DNA of 64,000 bases from Terriglobia bacterium (GTDB lineage Bacteria; Acidobacteriota; Terriglobia; Acidiferrales; UBA7541): positions 124,001 to 188,000 of the forward strand of contig JAIQFB010000002.1 of the NCBI GenBank assembly GCA_020073485.1, in the 5' to 3' direction. Shown here piece by piece: positions 34,297 through 41,943 of the stretch. The notes below the pieces were generated by a model, which was given only the letters and a program-made list of their open reading frames with translations, was not told the origin of the DNA and ran no database searches. Each line of letters starts with the position of its first letter. Position 1 is the stretch's first letter. The position numbers and the translations under genes were made by a program.

Positions 34297-34325
34297 AGGA
34301 TACTCGAAAATACTCCGCCACACAA
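34297..34325 (-). promoter_or_regulatory. Candidate promoter of the cys leader
   Basis: On the minus strand, TTGTGT (34325-34320), a 17-bp spacer and TATCCT (34302-34297) form a fair sigma70-like promoter. A start 7-10 bp downstream would begin the RNA at most a few bases before the leader ATG. It lies in the 97-bp gap after the winged-helix/PD40 gene, which points the same way, so read-through from that gene cannot be excluded. Confidence 0.45.
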
Positions 34326-34381
34326 GCACCAACTGCATTTCCTCAGCTGCGAAGAAAATTTTTAGCCGCACGGGGGTGGGC

Positions 34382-36562
34382 TTACTTAAACTGAAGCATC
34401 CAGATATTGCCCGTGGTTTCCGTATATTCGTACACCACCTGGTCGCCGCGGGGAGACGCGGCGGGATAGCGGACGAATGCGTTCGTCTTCGTATAGTGCG
34501 TAAGCTGCTTTTCGATTTTTGTTGAGCGCGAAACCGACCAGACGTTCCAGATCAGATCCTCCGCCTGCTTGGCGTAAAAAATTTTGTCGCCATCGGAGGA
34601 CCAGCTGTGCAGCCACTGCCGCCCGTGGTACGGCGTCAGCTGCGTGATCGGGCCGCCGGCGCTCGGCAAGATCCCAATGCTGTTGTCCGAACCGCGCTGC
34701 AATTCCACGGCAATGAATTTTCCATCCGGCGACCATTCCGGGAAGCCAGCCATTTCCTTCTCAAATGTAAGTTGCCTCATGTTCCCGTTGGCCATGTCCA
34801 TGATCCAAGTGTTGATCACGCCGTCGGTCTGCATATTTACGGCCAGTTGGGCGCCATCGGGGGAGAGCTCAATCCTGGAGAACCTCAGCGCATTTTTGTT
34901 GACGGTTTTTTCCTGCAACGTCTCCGTATCCACGGAGAGCAAATCCACGGTGGGCCTGATCAGAGAAGCAAAGAGGATATGGCGGCTGTCCGGGTACCAT
35001 GTCGGGGTTACCATGGGATCGTGGCCCAGGGTCAGTTGATGCAGGCTGCTTCCGTCCGGGTTCATCATCCAGATCTGCGCCGTCATGCCGGGACGGGACA
35101 GGCAGGATTCAAACGCGATGTGAGACCCGTCCGGCGAGAATGATGGCTCGGAGTTTCTGCACCCGACGCTGCTGGTGAGCTCGACGATATCGCCTGCCGG
35201 GTCGCCCGCCTTGGAAATCGGGAGCGATTCCAGTCGGCCGGTCATGCCCATAGCGGCGTAAATAAGCTTTTTTCCATCGGCGGAGAACGCCAGATTCTTG
35301 ATGTTGAACCCATTGGAATCCATGACCCGCACGGGTGGCCCAAGAGGGGCGGAAATATCCGGAGAAACGCGAACCTGAAATAATCCAAGCGTGGGCTCCA
35401 TGTTCCCGCTGGCCGCGTCGGCTCCATAAAAAATACTGTTCCCATCGGGCGAATAGACCGGATCGTAGAAGAAATACGCCAGGTCTGTCAGCTGTGCGAG
35501 CCCGGTTCCGTCCGCAGCAATGGACCACACGGCGCTCGGAGCCTGCGAGACAAATGTGATGTGCCTGGAGTCGGGAGACCAGGACGGCGCACCATGGCCT
35601 CCCGTAGGTTTGCCCGGCATGGTAATTTGCCTGGCCCCGGTACCATCCGGGTGAATCGCCCAGATTATGGAAGGCGGATAGGCTCCCATGCTGTCGGCGC
35701 CAAAGTCGTTTACGGGACTGGACTGAAAAGCGATCCACTGGCCATCCCGCGACCACGCCGGATGCGAGCCGAACTCGGTCAACCGCCGGGCCTGCCCTCC
35801 CAGGGCGGGCAGAAGCCATATCCCGCCGCGGCGGTTGGAATAGTAGGCGATGAGGCTGCCGTCGGGCGACCACGCCGGCTGTATGTTTTGCTCCCCGTCC
35901 GAGGTGAGCTGAAATTCCTTGCCACCGGGCGCAAGCTGCCGCCGGAAAATCTCAAACCCCTTGCCGCGATCCGCGCAATACGCAATTTCGGTCGCGTCGG
36001 GTGAGAAAGTCGGGAAAAACGTGAGCCCGCCAGACGTGGTTAGCTGCGTACTGGATGCAATCTGAAAAGTTTGCGGGATCGAACGCGTTCGGTAAACGAG
36101 AAAAAGCATGGTCACGGCGCTGGCGACTGCAATCAAGGCAACGACGGCGATCCCATACCGGCGCAGATGCGACTTCGTGGCTTCGACCTCTGCAAATGGA
36201 GGCTCGCCGGATGGCGGCAGGGTTGCAGCCACAGGCTTGCCGTTTTCCTCCACCCGCAAATCGGCGATGAAACGGTAACCGCGCGTGGGAACCGTCTCGA
36301 TATAGCGGGCGTCCTTGGCGTCATCTTCCAGCGCCTTGCGAAGCTGGCCGATGGCCCGGGTCAGTACGTTTTCCGTGACGTAGGCATCGCCCCAAACCCC
36401 ATCGATCAGCTCTCGCTTTTCAATCAGCCGGCCGCGGTTCTCAACCAGAAAAATCAATAGATTCAACGCCTTAGGCTCAATCGGCAGCACCTTTCCCGTC
36501 TTCAGAACCCGGAAGTTTCCCCGGTCGATTTCCACGTCGTCGAAGCGGTAAACCCGTGCCAC
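34382..36562 (-). CDS. Membrane-anchored winged-helix / TolB-type propeller regulator (CadC/ToxR-like)
   Basis: A 726-aa protein. Residues 1-~102 form an OmpR/CadC-type winged helix (VENRGRLIEKRELIDGVWGD, ENVLTRAIGQLRKAL, VPTRGYRFIADL). One TM helix lies at ~135-157 (YGIAVVALIAVASAVTMLFLVY, split around the charged edge). The outside carries about ten PD40/WD40-like blades (FSPDATEIAYCADRG, WSPDGSLIAYYSNR, YSPDGNSIFYG, ESPDG-type). It is a one-component sensor with an extracytoplasmic propeller, common in Acidobacteriota. Its targets are unknown. The gene lies directly upstream of the cys leader on the same strand. Confidence 0.88.
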   Translation of the reverse strand: MARVYRFDDVEIDRGNFRVLKTGKVLPIEPKALNLLIFLVENRGRLIEKRELIDGVWGDAYVTENVLTRAIGQLRKALEDDAKDARYIETVPTRGYRFIADLRVEENGKPVAATLPPSGEPPFAEVEATKSHLRRYGIAVVALIAVASAVTMLFLVYRTRSIPQTFQIASSTQLTTSGGLTFFPTFSPDATEIAYCADRGKGFEIFRRQLAPGGKEFQLTSDGEQNIQPAWSPDGSLIAYYSNRRGGIWLLPALGGQARRLTEFGSHPAWSRDGQWIAFQSSPVNDFGADSMGAYPPSIIWAIHPDGTGARQITMPGKPTGGHGAPSWSPDSRHITFVSQAPSAVWSIAADGTGLAQLTDLAYFFYDPVYSPDGNSIFYGADAASGNMEPTLGLFQVRVSPDISAPLGPPVRVMDSNGFNIKNLAFSADGKKLIYAAMGMTGRLESLPISKAGDPAGDIVELTSSVGCRNSEPSFSPDGSHIAFESCLSRPGMTAQIWMMNPDGSSLHQLTLGHDPMVTPTWYPDSRHILFASLIRPTVDLLSVDTETLQEKTVNKNALRFSRIELSPDGAQLAVNMQTDGVINTWIMDMANGNMRQLTFEKEMAGFPEWSPDGKFIAVELQRGSDNSIGILPSAGGPITQLTPYHGRQWLHSWSSDGDKIFYAKQAEDLIWNVWSVSRSTKIEKQLTHYTKTNAFVRYPAASPRGDQVVYEYTETTGNIWMLQFK

Positions 36563-36671
36563 GGGCGGCCCTCACAAATCCATCACACAATCTCGCCTAA
36601 AACATCAGCCTGCCCTCAATACCTCAAGGGCCTCTTGAACCTAAGGTCCTCCCCGAAACGGGGAGGACCTA

Positions 36672-37565
36672 ATGAAAAACACACTCAGTTCAAAAATGGT
36701 AATCGCAGCCGCGGTATTCTATTGCACATTCGCCGGATTTTGCCAAAGTATTCACGCCCAGTCGCTGGTGAAGCTTCGCCTGGTGCATGACACGGTGGTA
36801 ATCGTCTCCCTATCCGCCAACGACCAGGGCCCCTTCGATTTCGTTCTGGATACGGGAACCGACACCACCATCGTGGACCAGGCGTTGGCGGGACGGCTGT
36901 CGCTGGCCGCTCTGGATCGCATCCAGATCAGCACGCTGGGCGGGACGCAAACCGTGGTTCGCAGTTCCCTGCGCGCGCTGGCCGTCGGCCCTGCCCGCGT
37001 GGAAAACGTCGAAGTCCTGGTCCAGGACCTATCCGAGTTGCGCGCCATCGACTCCCACATCCAGGGCATCGTCGGGCAGAACTTCATGTCGCACTTTAAC
37101 TACCTGCTCGACTACCGGAATCGTTCCTTGCGGATCGAAACGGCCGGAGAAATCCGGGACGCCGTTGTCGGCGTTCCGGTTCGCATCGAGGTGAGTGAGG
37201 ACAAAATGCTGGTGGCCTCGGAGATTCAATCGCGAGGCGAGGTGAATCTGCGCTTGCTGCTCGACTCCGGCGCAAACATGGTCACGCTGGTCCACAAACC
37301 CGCGCTCCCGCTGGACGGTGCGGCGCGGCAGAGCTGGCTGGAGCTGACCGCTTCCGGCCAGGCGGGATGGAAGGTTGGACGCGTCCGCTCGTTGCAGGTC
37401 GGATCGGAAAAATTCCATGACGTGGACGTTGCGCTGCCGGACGCGCAGCCCACCGACGCCGACCGAATCGAAGACGGGGTTTTGCCCACGGCGCTATTCA
37501 AGGCCGTCTACTTCAATAATCGCGAAGGCTTTGTCGTGTTCAATCCGCGATTGAAGAAAAACTAG
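36672..37565 (+). CDS. Exported protein with two retropepsin-like aspartic protease domains
   Basis: A 297-aa protein with a signal peptide ending near IHAQ. It carries two clan AA half-domains: DTG at 60-62 (FDFVLDTGTDTTIVD) with GIVGQNFMSHFNYLLDY, and DSG at 198-200 (LRLLLDSGANMVTLV) with VLPTALFKAVYFNN. Each module has its own D-T/S-G and a hydrophobic-hydrophobic-Gly flap-like element. The pair could fold as a pepsin-like intramolecular dimer. GGGGAGG precedes the ATG. Retroviral-type proteases in bacteria are mostly uncharacterised. Confidence 0.82.
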   Translation: MKNTLSSKMVIAAAVFYCTFAGFCQSIHAQSLVKLRLVHDTVVIVSLSANDQGPFDFVLDTGTDTTIVDQALAGRLSLAALDRIQISTLGGTQTVVRSSLRALAVGPARVENVEVLVQDLSELRAIDSHIQGIVGQNFMSHFNYLLDYRNRSLRIETAGEIRDAVVGVPVRIEVSEDKMLVASEIQSRGEVNLRLLLDSGANMVTLVHKPALPLDGAARQSWLELTASGQAGWKVGRVRSLQVGSEKFHDVDVALPDAQPTDADRIEDGVLPTALFKAVYFNNREGFVVFNPRLKKN

Positions 37566-37589
37566 CGCTGGATGCGCCGCCGGCAAAAT

Positions 37590-38615
37590 CTATGGCACCA
37601 CGCGGTATACCTGGACCACCGCGTCGGTCGTGCCGTGGTGATTGACGGCCAAATAGTAGCGGTTCATTTCCGGGATCAGGAACGCCGTGATCGAGTGAAA
37701 GCCTGTGGGCACTTGCCCGAGCAGGTCGTAGCGGTCGCCCTCGTCGCTCTTCTCAAACACGTTGATGAAAGGAACCCCCGTCACGTACAGGCGCCGCAAT
37801 TTGGGATCGAAAACCGCGTCGTCCACCATACCTCCGGACACCATCGTCGTGACAACCTTCCCGGTTTCCGTATCGAGGACGACGACTTTTCCGGGCTCGC
37901 GCGCGTGCACGAACAAGCGATGGTCGGCTTCGTCAAAGGCCATCGACCCATTGTTGCGGCCTTCCTGCGCGATCGACCAGGTTGCGATCACCGTGCGTTT
38001 TGCGCGGTCAATCACGGCCACGGCGCCCTTGTTGTAAAGATTGACGAACATTCGCGTGCCGGACTTCTCGATGGCCATGGCCTCGACGCGGTCGGCATCG
38101 ATTTTAATATCGCCAACCTTCGTGCCGCTCTTGGTGTCCACAACGCTGATGTTCAGGAAATCTTCCTTTTGCGCTTTGCCGCCGTTGCCGACGTAATACA
38201 AATGATTCGCGGCATCGAAAATACTGGCGTCCGCATGAGCCCCCATGGGAATGGCTCCCACTTGCCTGTAGGTAGTCCCATCGAAAATTTCCACCTGGTT
38301 CGGCCCGCCATCATCCACGACGAACAGCTTCTTGGACTCGGTATCGTAGGCCATCGAGTGCGGCGCCTTGGGGCCGGTGATCTTGTGGATCACTTTGTTA
38401 GTGTTCAGATCGATCACTTCCACGGCCGAGTTATCCTCGGCACATAGAAATAAGCGCTTGCCGGGAAGGTCCACCTGAAAATGATCGAAATCGCCGTCCT
38501 TCAGGCCGGGCAGCGGAATCGTTTGCACCAACTGCAACGGCCCGGGAACTTGCGCCTGCGCTTTGGGGACAAATAGAACGGCTAGAGACAACACAAGGAC
38601 TATCCGATTTTTCAA
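37590..38615 (-). CDS. Exported YncE-like seven-bladed beta-propeller
   Basis: A 341-aa protein with a signal peptide (IVLVLSLAVLFVPKAQAQ) and YVTN/YncE-type repeats (KRLFLCAEDNSAVEVIDLNTNKV in parts, KKLFVVDDGGPNQVEIFDG, VVVLDTETGKVVTTM, LRRLYVTGVPFINVFEK). It is predicted to be a secreted propeller with a binding role. It converges on the retropepsin gene. Confidence 0.85.
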   Translation of the reverse strand: MKNRIVLVLSLAVLFVPKAQAQVPGPLQLVQTIPLPGLKDGDFDHFQVDLPGKRLFLCAEDNSAVEVIDLNTNKVIHKITGPKAPHSMAYDTESKKLFVVDDGGPNQVEIFDGTTYRQVGAIPMGAHADASIFDAANHLYYVGNGGKAQKEDFLNISVVDTKSGTKVGDIKIDADRVEAMAIEKSGTRMFVNLYNKGAVAVIDRAKRTVIATWSIAQEGRNNGSMAFDEADHRLFVHAREPGKVVVLDTETGKVVTTMVSGGMVDDAVFDPKLRRLYVTGVPFINVFEKSDEGDRYDLLGQVPTGFHSITAFLIPEMNRYYLAVNHHGTTDAVVQVYRVVP

Positions 38616-38729
38616 TTCGGCCTCCGAGAGTCTGTGGTTCGTGCTTTACTGGTGCTTGAAACCATACCATCAGAATCGCGAAGCAGAGACCAGATATTTC
38701 AAAAAAACGGGCGTGTGGCACAGCCTTTG

Positions 38730-38786
38730 AACTTCCGGGTGGCCGACTCTTCGTGGTTTTCGAAGGGTCGGTGGGTTTGACTTTTG
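38730..38786 (+). repeat. REP element, left of RAYT
   Basis: It contains TTCCGGGTGGCC followed by the hairpin CCGACTCTTCG / CGAAGGGTCGG (one G-T pair) and then GGGTTTGACTTTT. The element at 39343-39398 is the same motif in inverted orientation. The two bracket the RAYT transposase gene, which marks them as its cognate REP sequences. Confidence 0.75.
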
Positions 38787-38799
38787 TTTCCTTGTGGCC

Positions 38800-39330
38800 T
38801 TATCCACGGATGGGATCGACACGGATCAGAGCTTGCTTTGGGTTCGCGTAGAAAGCAAAGCTGCTCCAGGGCCAGTCTTTGGGGTGATCGACCAGCTTTC
38901 TTTTCAGTGGATTCATGTGCATGTAATGGAGCTTTTCAACTCTCTTCTTCAAACTCCACACGTTGAAATCGTAGAAGCGGCGCTGCCAAAAACGCGGCAG
39001 CGAATCGTTGCCATGTGCAAACATCAGATTCAATTGTCGTGTTGGCCCTCGCTTTTTGCGACGTAAGCGCCTTGAAACGCGCTGCTTCAGAATCTGGATC
39101 ACCGTGGAAGGCGTACCTGCTGCGGGCTCACTGATTAGCAAGTGGATGTGCTCGGGCATGACCACGTAGCCCACTAGCGAGAAACCGTGTCGGTCGCGCT
39201 CTTCCCCAAGAATCTGGACAAACATATTTCTAGCTCGAACCGAGCGCAGCAGGGGCAATCGACGATAACAAGTGAACGTAATGAAATGCAGATGCCCGCG
39301 TCCGTAGTGTCGAATGAGTTTGTTGGCCAT
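38800..39330 (-). CDS. REP-associated tyrosine transposase (Y1, RAYT)
   Basis: A 176-aa single-copy HUH-family nuclease related to IS200/IS605 TnpA. The HUH motif is MPEHIHLL (His61, His63), and the catalytic Tyr is probably Tyr119 in QRRFYDFNVW. The N-terminal GRGHLHFITFTCYRRLPLL is typical of RAYTs. The ATG at 39330 is used rather than a TTG at 39339. Flanking inverted REP elements support a domesticated REP-dispersing role rather than an ordinary insertion sequence. Confidence 0.9.
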   Translation of the reverse strand: MANKLIRHYGRGHLHFITFTCYRRLPLLRSVRARNMFVQILGEERDRHGFSLVGYVVMPEHIHLLISEPAAGTPSTVIQILKQRVSRRLRRKKRGPTRQLNLMFAHGNDSLPRFWQRRFYDFNVWSLKKRVEKLHYMHMNPLKRKLVDHPKDWPWSSFAFYANPKQALIRVDPIRG

Positions 39331-39342
39331 GGAACGCAAGAA

Positions 39343-39398
39343 AAGTCAAAGCCCCGACCCTTTGAAAGAGCCGCAAAGGGTCGGCCACCCGGAAAAGC
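39343..39398 (-). repeat. REP element, right of RAYT
   Basis: On the minus strand, TTTTCCGGGTGGCC precedes a perfect 11-bp hairpin CCGACCCTTTG / CAAAGGGTCGG, then GGGCTTTGACTTTT. It is the inverted counterpart of the left element, so the RAYT gene is framed by a head-to-head REP pair. Confidence 0.78.
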
Positions 39399-39603
39399 TA
39401 AACCTATAGCTCGGCGTGGACGTGCTGGAGTGATATCATCTAAACCTGTGGATTCGTCAACAGAAAAATTTGCGATAGGGTGTGCCACCCGCCAAGCCAG
39501 GAGGACCATATTACGACCGCGATTATCCAAATAATCCTAATCCCTAGAACAAACAGGTAATAGGCACCTTAGTTTTTTGGAGGCAACCCATCCGAGGGAA
39601 GCG

Positions 39604-39867
39604 ATGAGTCAACGAACGCTGAAATGGTGGCATTGGTTCCTAATTGGACTCTTGTGCCTTATCTTCGCGATGGTCACAGGGCCAATCGCTGATAGGCACG
39701 GGTACGGCACATTCCCAAGCTTTATAGTTTCCATTCTCGCCGATGTAGCATGGGCGGTCTGCTGGGTCATTGCTGTAATTCGTTTCTGGAAGTGGGTCTG
39801 GTCTTTAAGGAAACCGATTAGAAACGCAGCAGGGCGGCCCGGTAGTGGGGTGGCAGGCCCTCCGTGA
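39604..39867 (+). CDS. Small two-TM membrane protein
   Basis: An 87-aa frame with GAGGGAAG before the ATG. It has two hydrophobic helices (WHWFLIGLLCLIFAMVTGPIA and FIVSILADVAWAVCWVIAVI) and a basic C-terminal tail. I recognise no family. It is a plausible real gene in a region of repeats and mobile remnants. Confidence 0.5.
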   Translation: MSQRTLKWWHWFLIGLLCLIFAMVTGPIADRHGYGTFPSFIVSILADVAWAVCWVIAVIRFWKWVWSLRKPIRNAAGRPGSGVAGPP

Positions 39868-39873
39868 ATTAGT

Positions 39874-39925
39874 CCTTGAATTTCCGGGTGGCCCTCTATC
39901 ACGCCGCGTGACAGGCGGGGCGCGT
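39874..39925 (+). repeat. Divergent third REP-like copy
   Basis: TCCTTGAATTTCCGGGTGGCC repeats the conserved head of the two RAYT-flanking elements. The following dyad is different (CACGCCGCGTGA region), so this is a diverged or recombined copy. Confidence 0.5.
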
Positions 39926-40058
39926 TACGCGGGGTTGAACTTGAGAGTGGCTGTCCCGGGCAATCAATCTGGTAGTCGTGAACCCTGAAATCGCCTGTGA
40001 TTCGAAGCCATGAAAGGCGCGGCACCGGGAGGGGGTATGACACGTCACCCCAAGTTGG

Positions 40059-40150
40059 GCGCTGTAGAGCGCCGGAAAGCGCTCTCGGTGAACCATCGAG
40101 AAATCAGGAACTTAGAAAAACTGCGGCGCTCTGGAGCGCTCCAGGGCGCT
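40059..40150. repeat. Cluster of GCGCT/AGCGC dyads next to mobilisation remnant
   Basis: Six GCGCT/AGCGC motifs occur in 92 bp, arranged as small palindromes (GCGCT-GTAG-AGCGC, AAGCGCT, GGAGCGCTCC, CCAGGGCGCT). They lie in the 364-bp gap 39868-40231 just upstream of the MobC-like fragment. Such repeats could be an oriT or accessory-protein binding relic. I see no nic-site consensus. Confidence 0.35.
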
Positions 40151-40231
40151 CTCCGTTAACTTGTTGATTTTCCTCACCAATTAGCCAACCATCTGTCTTT
40201 CGCAGGAAACGATCCCCGGAGGCCCTCTTCC

Positions 40232-40519
40232 ATGCCCGCCGACCAAATCCGCAATCGAACCGTAGGCTGCAAGATGACAGACAGTGAGTACGAGAGGCTG
40301 TCCGCCGTGGTGGAAAGCGAAGGCATGACGCTGGGCGAGTGGTGCCGCGAGGTGCTGCTGGAACGTGCGGACGGTCGCAAGCCGAGCGCCATCGAAGAGA
40401 CGCTGCTGGCCGAAGTGCTGGCGTTGAACTTGTGGGTATCGCAGCCCTTCACGGCGGGTGAGCAAGGCTTAGTGTGGTGTGAAATTTCGGATACCGCAGC
40501 AAATTTCCACGGGCCCTGA
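40232..40519 (+). pseudogene. MobC/ribbon-helix-helix mobilisation protein, 3' end lost
   Basis: The first ~65 residues (NRTVGCKMTDSEYERLSAVV, MTLGEWCREVLLERADG, EETLLAEVLALN) match plasmid-mobilisation/RHH accessory proteins. After LALN the sequence no longer resembles the family (SQPFTAGEQGLVWCEISDT), and the frame stops at TGA 8 bp before the IS3-family element. It is read as a remnant truncated by deletion or insertion. GGAGG lies about 9 bp before the ATG. Confidence 0.6.
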
Positions 40520-40555
40520 TTGCAGGTGATCTGCCCCCTAGCTCCGCGCACGGAA

Positions 40556-41458
40556 TCATACGACACCAGAATCCCTTGACGGCATAGTTTTTGCGCACGG
40601 CAGGGGAGCGAGTTGCGGCTCGCAGGGAGCCGTAGGCGACCGGAGAGCCGCAACTCGTCGCGCGAACTCGCTCGGCGTCAGATAGCCTAAGCTGCTGTGC
40701 GGCCGTTCTTCGTTGTACTGCTTTCTCCAGGCGCCGATCTTGGCCCGCGCGTCAAACAGATTCGCGAACCAGCTCGCATTCAAGCATTCGTCCCGCAACT
40801 TGCCGTGAAAACTTTCCACATGTCCGTTCTGCATCGGACGCCCCGGCTCGATGTACACCAGCTCGATCTTGTTTTCCAGGCACCAAGCCTGAAAATGACG
40901 GCTCGTCAATTCCGGGCCATTGTCGCAGCGAATGGCGAGTGGTCTTCCTCGCTGCGCCACGATCGCCTCCAGCACGCGCGTCACTCTGCGGCTGGCGAAA
41001 CTGGTATCGACTTCCAGCGCCAGACACTCTCGCGTGTATACGTCAATCACGCTCAGAGCGCGGAACTTTCGCCCACTCTGGGCCGCGTCATGCACAAAAT
41101 CCAGCGCCCATTCCTGATTCGCTGCGGTCACTTTGGGGGGCACCGCGCCCGCCCGCAGCAGCCGTTTCCGCTTCTTGCGCCGGATCATCAGCCCCGCCTG
41201 CCGGTATACGCGGTACACCCGCTTGTGGTTCACGTGCATCCCGATCTCCTCCAGCTTGATTTGCAATCGCCGGTATCCCCAGCGCGGATTCTCCCGCGCC
41301 GCTTCCAACAAGCGCTCCCGCAGCACCTGGTCGCTGTGCCGGCTCACATAGCGCTGGCTGGACTCCGCTACTCCCAACAGCCCGCAGATCCGGCGCTGGC
41401 TGACCAGAAACTTTCCCCACAGCCAACGCACTTGCTCCCGCCGCTCTACGAGCTCCAT
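40556..41458 (-). CDS. IS3-family transposase OrfB (DDE integrase)
   Basis: A 300-aa product with an N-terminal HTH_21-like region (ENPRWGYRRLQIKLEEIGMHV) and the rve core: catalytic Asp in WALDFVHDAAQ, Asp in IRCDNGPEL and Glu in NGHVESFHGKLRDE. All three residues are intact, so it could be active. It is expected to be made as an OrfAB fusion by -1 frameshifting at 41462-41468 (seven A on the coding strand). Confidence 0.92.
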   Translation of the reverse strand: MELVERREQVRWLWGKFLVSQRRICGLLGVAESSQRYVSRHSDQVLRERLLEAARENPRWGYRRLQIKLEEIGMHVNHKRVYRVYRQAGLMIRRKKRKRLLRAGAVPPKVTAANQEWALDFVHDAAQSGRKFRALSVIDVYTRECLALEVDTSFASRRVTRVLEAIVAQRGRPLAIRCDNGPELTSRHFQAWCLENKIELVYIEPGRPMQNGHVESFHGKLRDECLNASWFANLFDARAKIGAWRKQYNEERPHSSLGYLTPSEFARRVAALRSPTAPCEPQLAPLPCAKTMPSRDSGVV

Positions 41459-41721
41459 CCGTTTTTTTCGATCACCGCTTTCAGCATGTCTTTGTCCAGA
41501 CTCAGGTCCGCCACCAGCTTTTTCAACCGCTGGTTCTCATCCTCCAGTTGCCGCAACCGCTGCGCTTCGCCCACGCTCATCCCGCCGTACTTGGCCTTCC
41601 ACGCATACAGGGTGTGCTTGGAAACGCCTAGCTCCCGGCCCACGTCCGCCGCCGTGCGCCCCGCCTCCATCTGCTTGAGCGCCCCGATCATTTCCACTTC
41701 GCTGTACTTCCTGTTGGCCAT
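41446..41721 (-). CDS. IS3-family transposase OrfA
   Basis: A 91-aa HTH_8/HTH_Tnp_1 protein (EVEMIGALKQMEAGRTAADV, LGVSKHTLYAWKAKYGGM) with a C-terminal leucine-zipper-like helix (RLRQLEDENQRLKKLVADL). It binds the terminal repeats. A run of seven A near its end is the probable programmed -1 frameshift site into OrfB. Confidence 0.92.
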   Translation of the reverse strand: MANRKYSEVEMIGALKQMEAGRTAADVGRELGVSKHTLYAWKAKYGGMSVGEAQRLRQLEDENQRLKKLVADLSLDKDMLKAVIEKNGWSS

Positions 41722-41842
41722 GACTGCTCCTCTCCGTGGAATGCGATTTGTCCGCCGTGGCGGAAAATCATAGATGCTGCTGCGCGGAATTGGGGGTGAA
41801 GGTCAGCGGGACGAGGGGGGCTTAGCAATCGCAGCAAAACAT

Positions 41843-41885
41843 AACCACCGCCATGTCCTGCTTTGTGCGGGACATGGCGGCGGTT
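41843..41885. terminator. Strong hairpin after the NHL-propeller gene
   Basis: AACC-A-CCGCCATGTCC (41843-41858) pairs with GGACATGGCGG-C-GGTT (41871-41885) with a single A-C mismatch. It stands 59 bp downstream of the minus-strand NHL gene stop and shields it from the insertion sequence. The T-run on the minus strand is weak (GGTTATGTTTTG). Confidence 0.55.
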
Positions 41886-41943
41886 TCAACTCGGATTTGA
41901 AAACTTTGGCTGCACGGCGAACCGGGCAATCAACCCGATCGGC

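Larger units (their letters stand above)
40527..41805 (-). mobile_element. IS3-family insertion sequence (IS407-like), 1279 bp
   Basis: The terminal inverted repeats are TGATCTGC-CCCCTAGCTCCGCGCA at 40527 and, on the other strand from 41805, TGACCTTCACCCCCAATTCCGCGCA (in two parts), about 19 of 25 matching and ending in the TG...CA of IS3. The element encodes OrfA and OrfB in -1 overlap with an A7 slippery run. No direct target repeat is evident (left flank GCAGG, right flank GCGGG), suggesting an old or rearranged insertion. Confidence 0.85.

Noticed and set aside
34285-34371. Longer version of the Cys leader peptide starting at 34371
   Set aside because: It starts from GTG without ribosome binding site and overlaps the candidate promoter. 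The Cys-rich part begins only after the internal ATGs.
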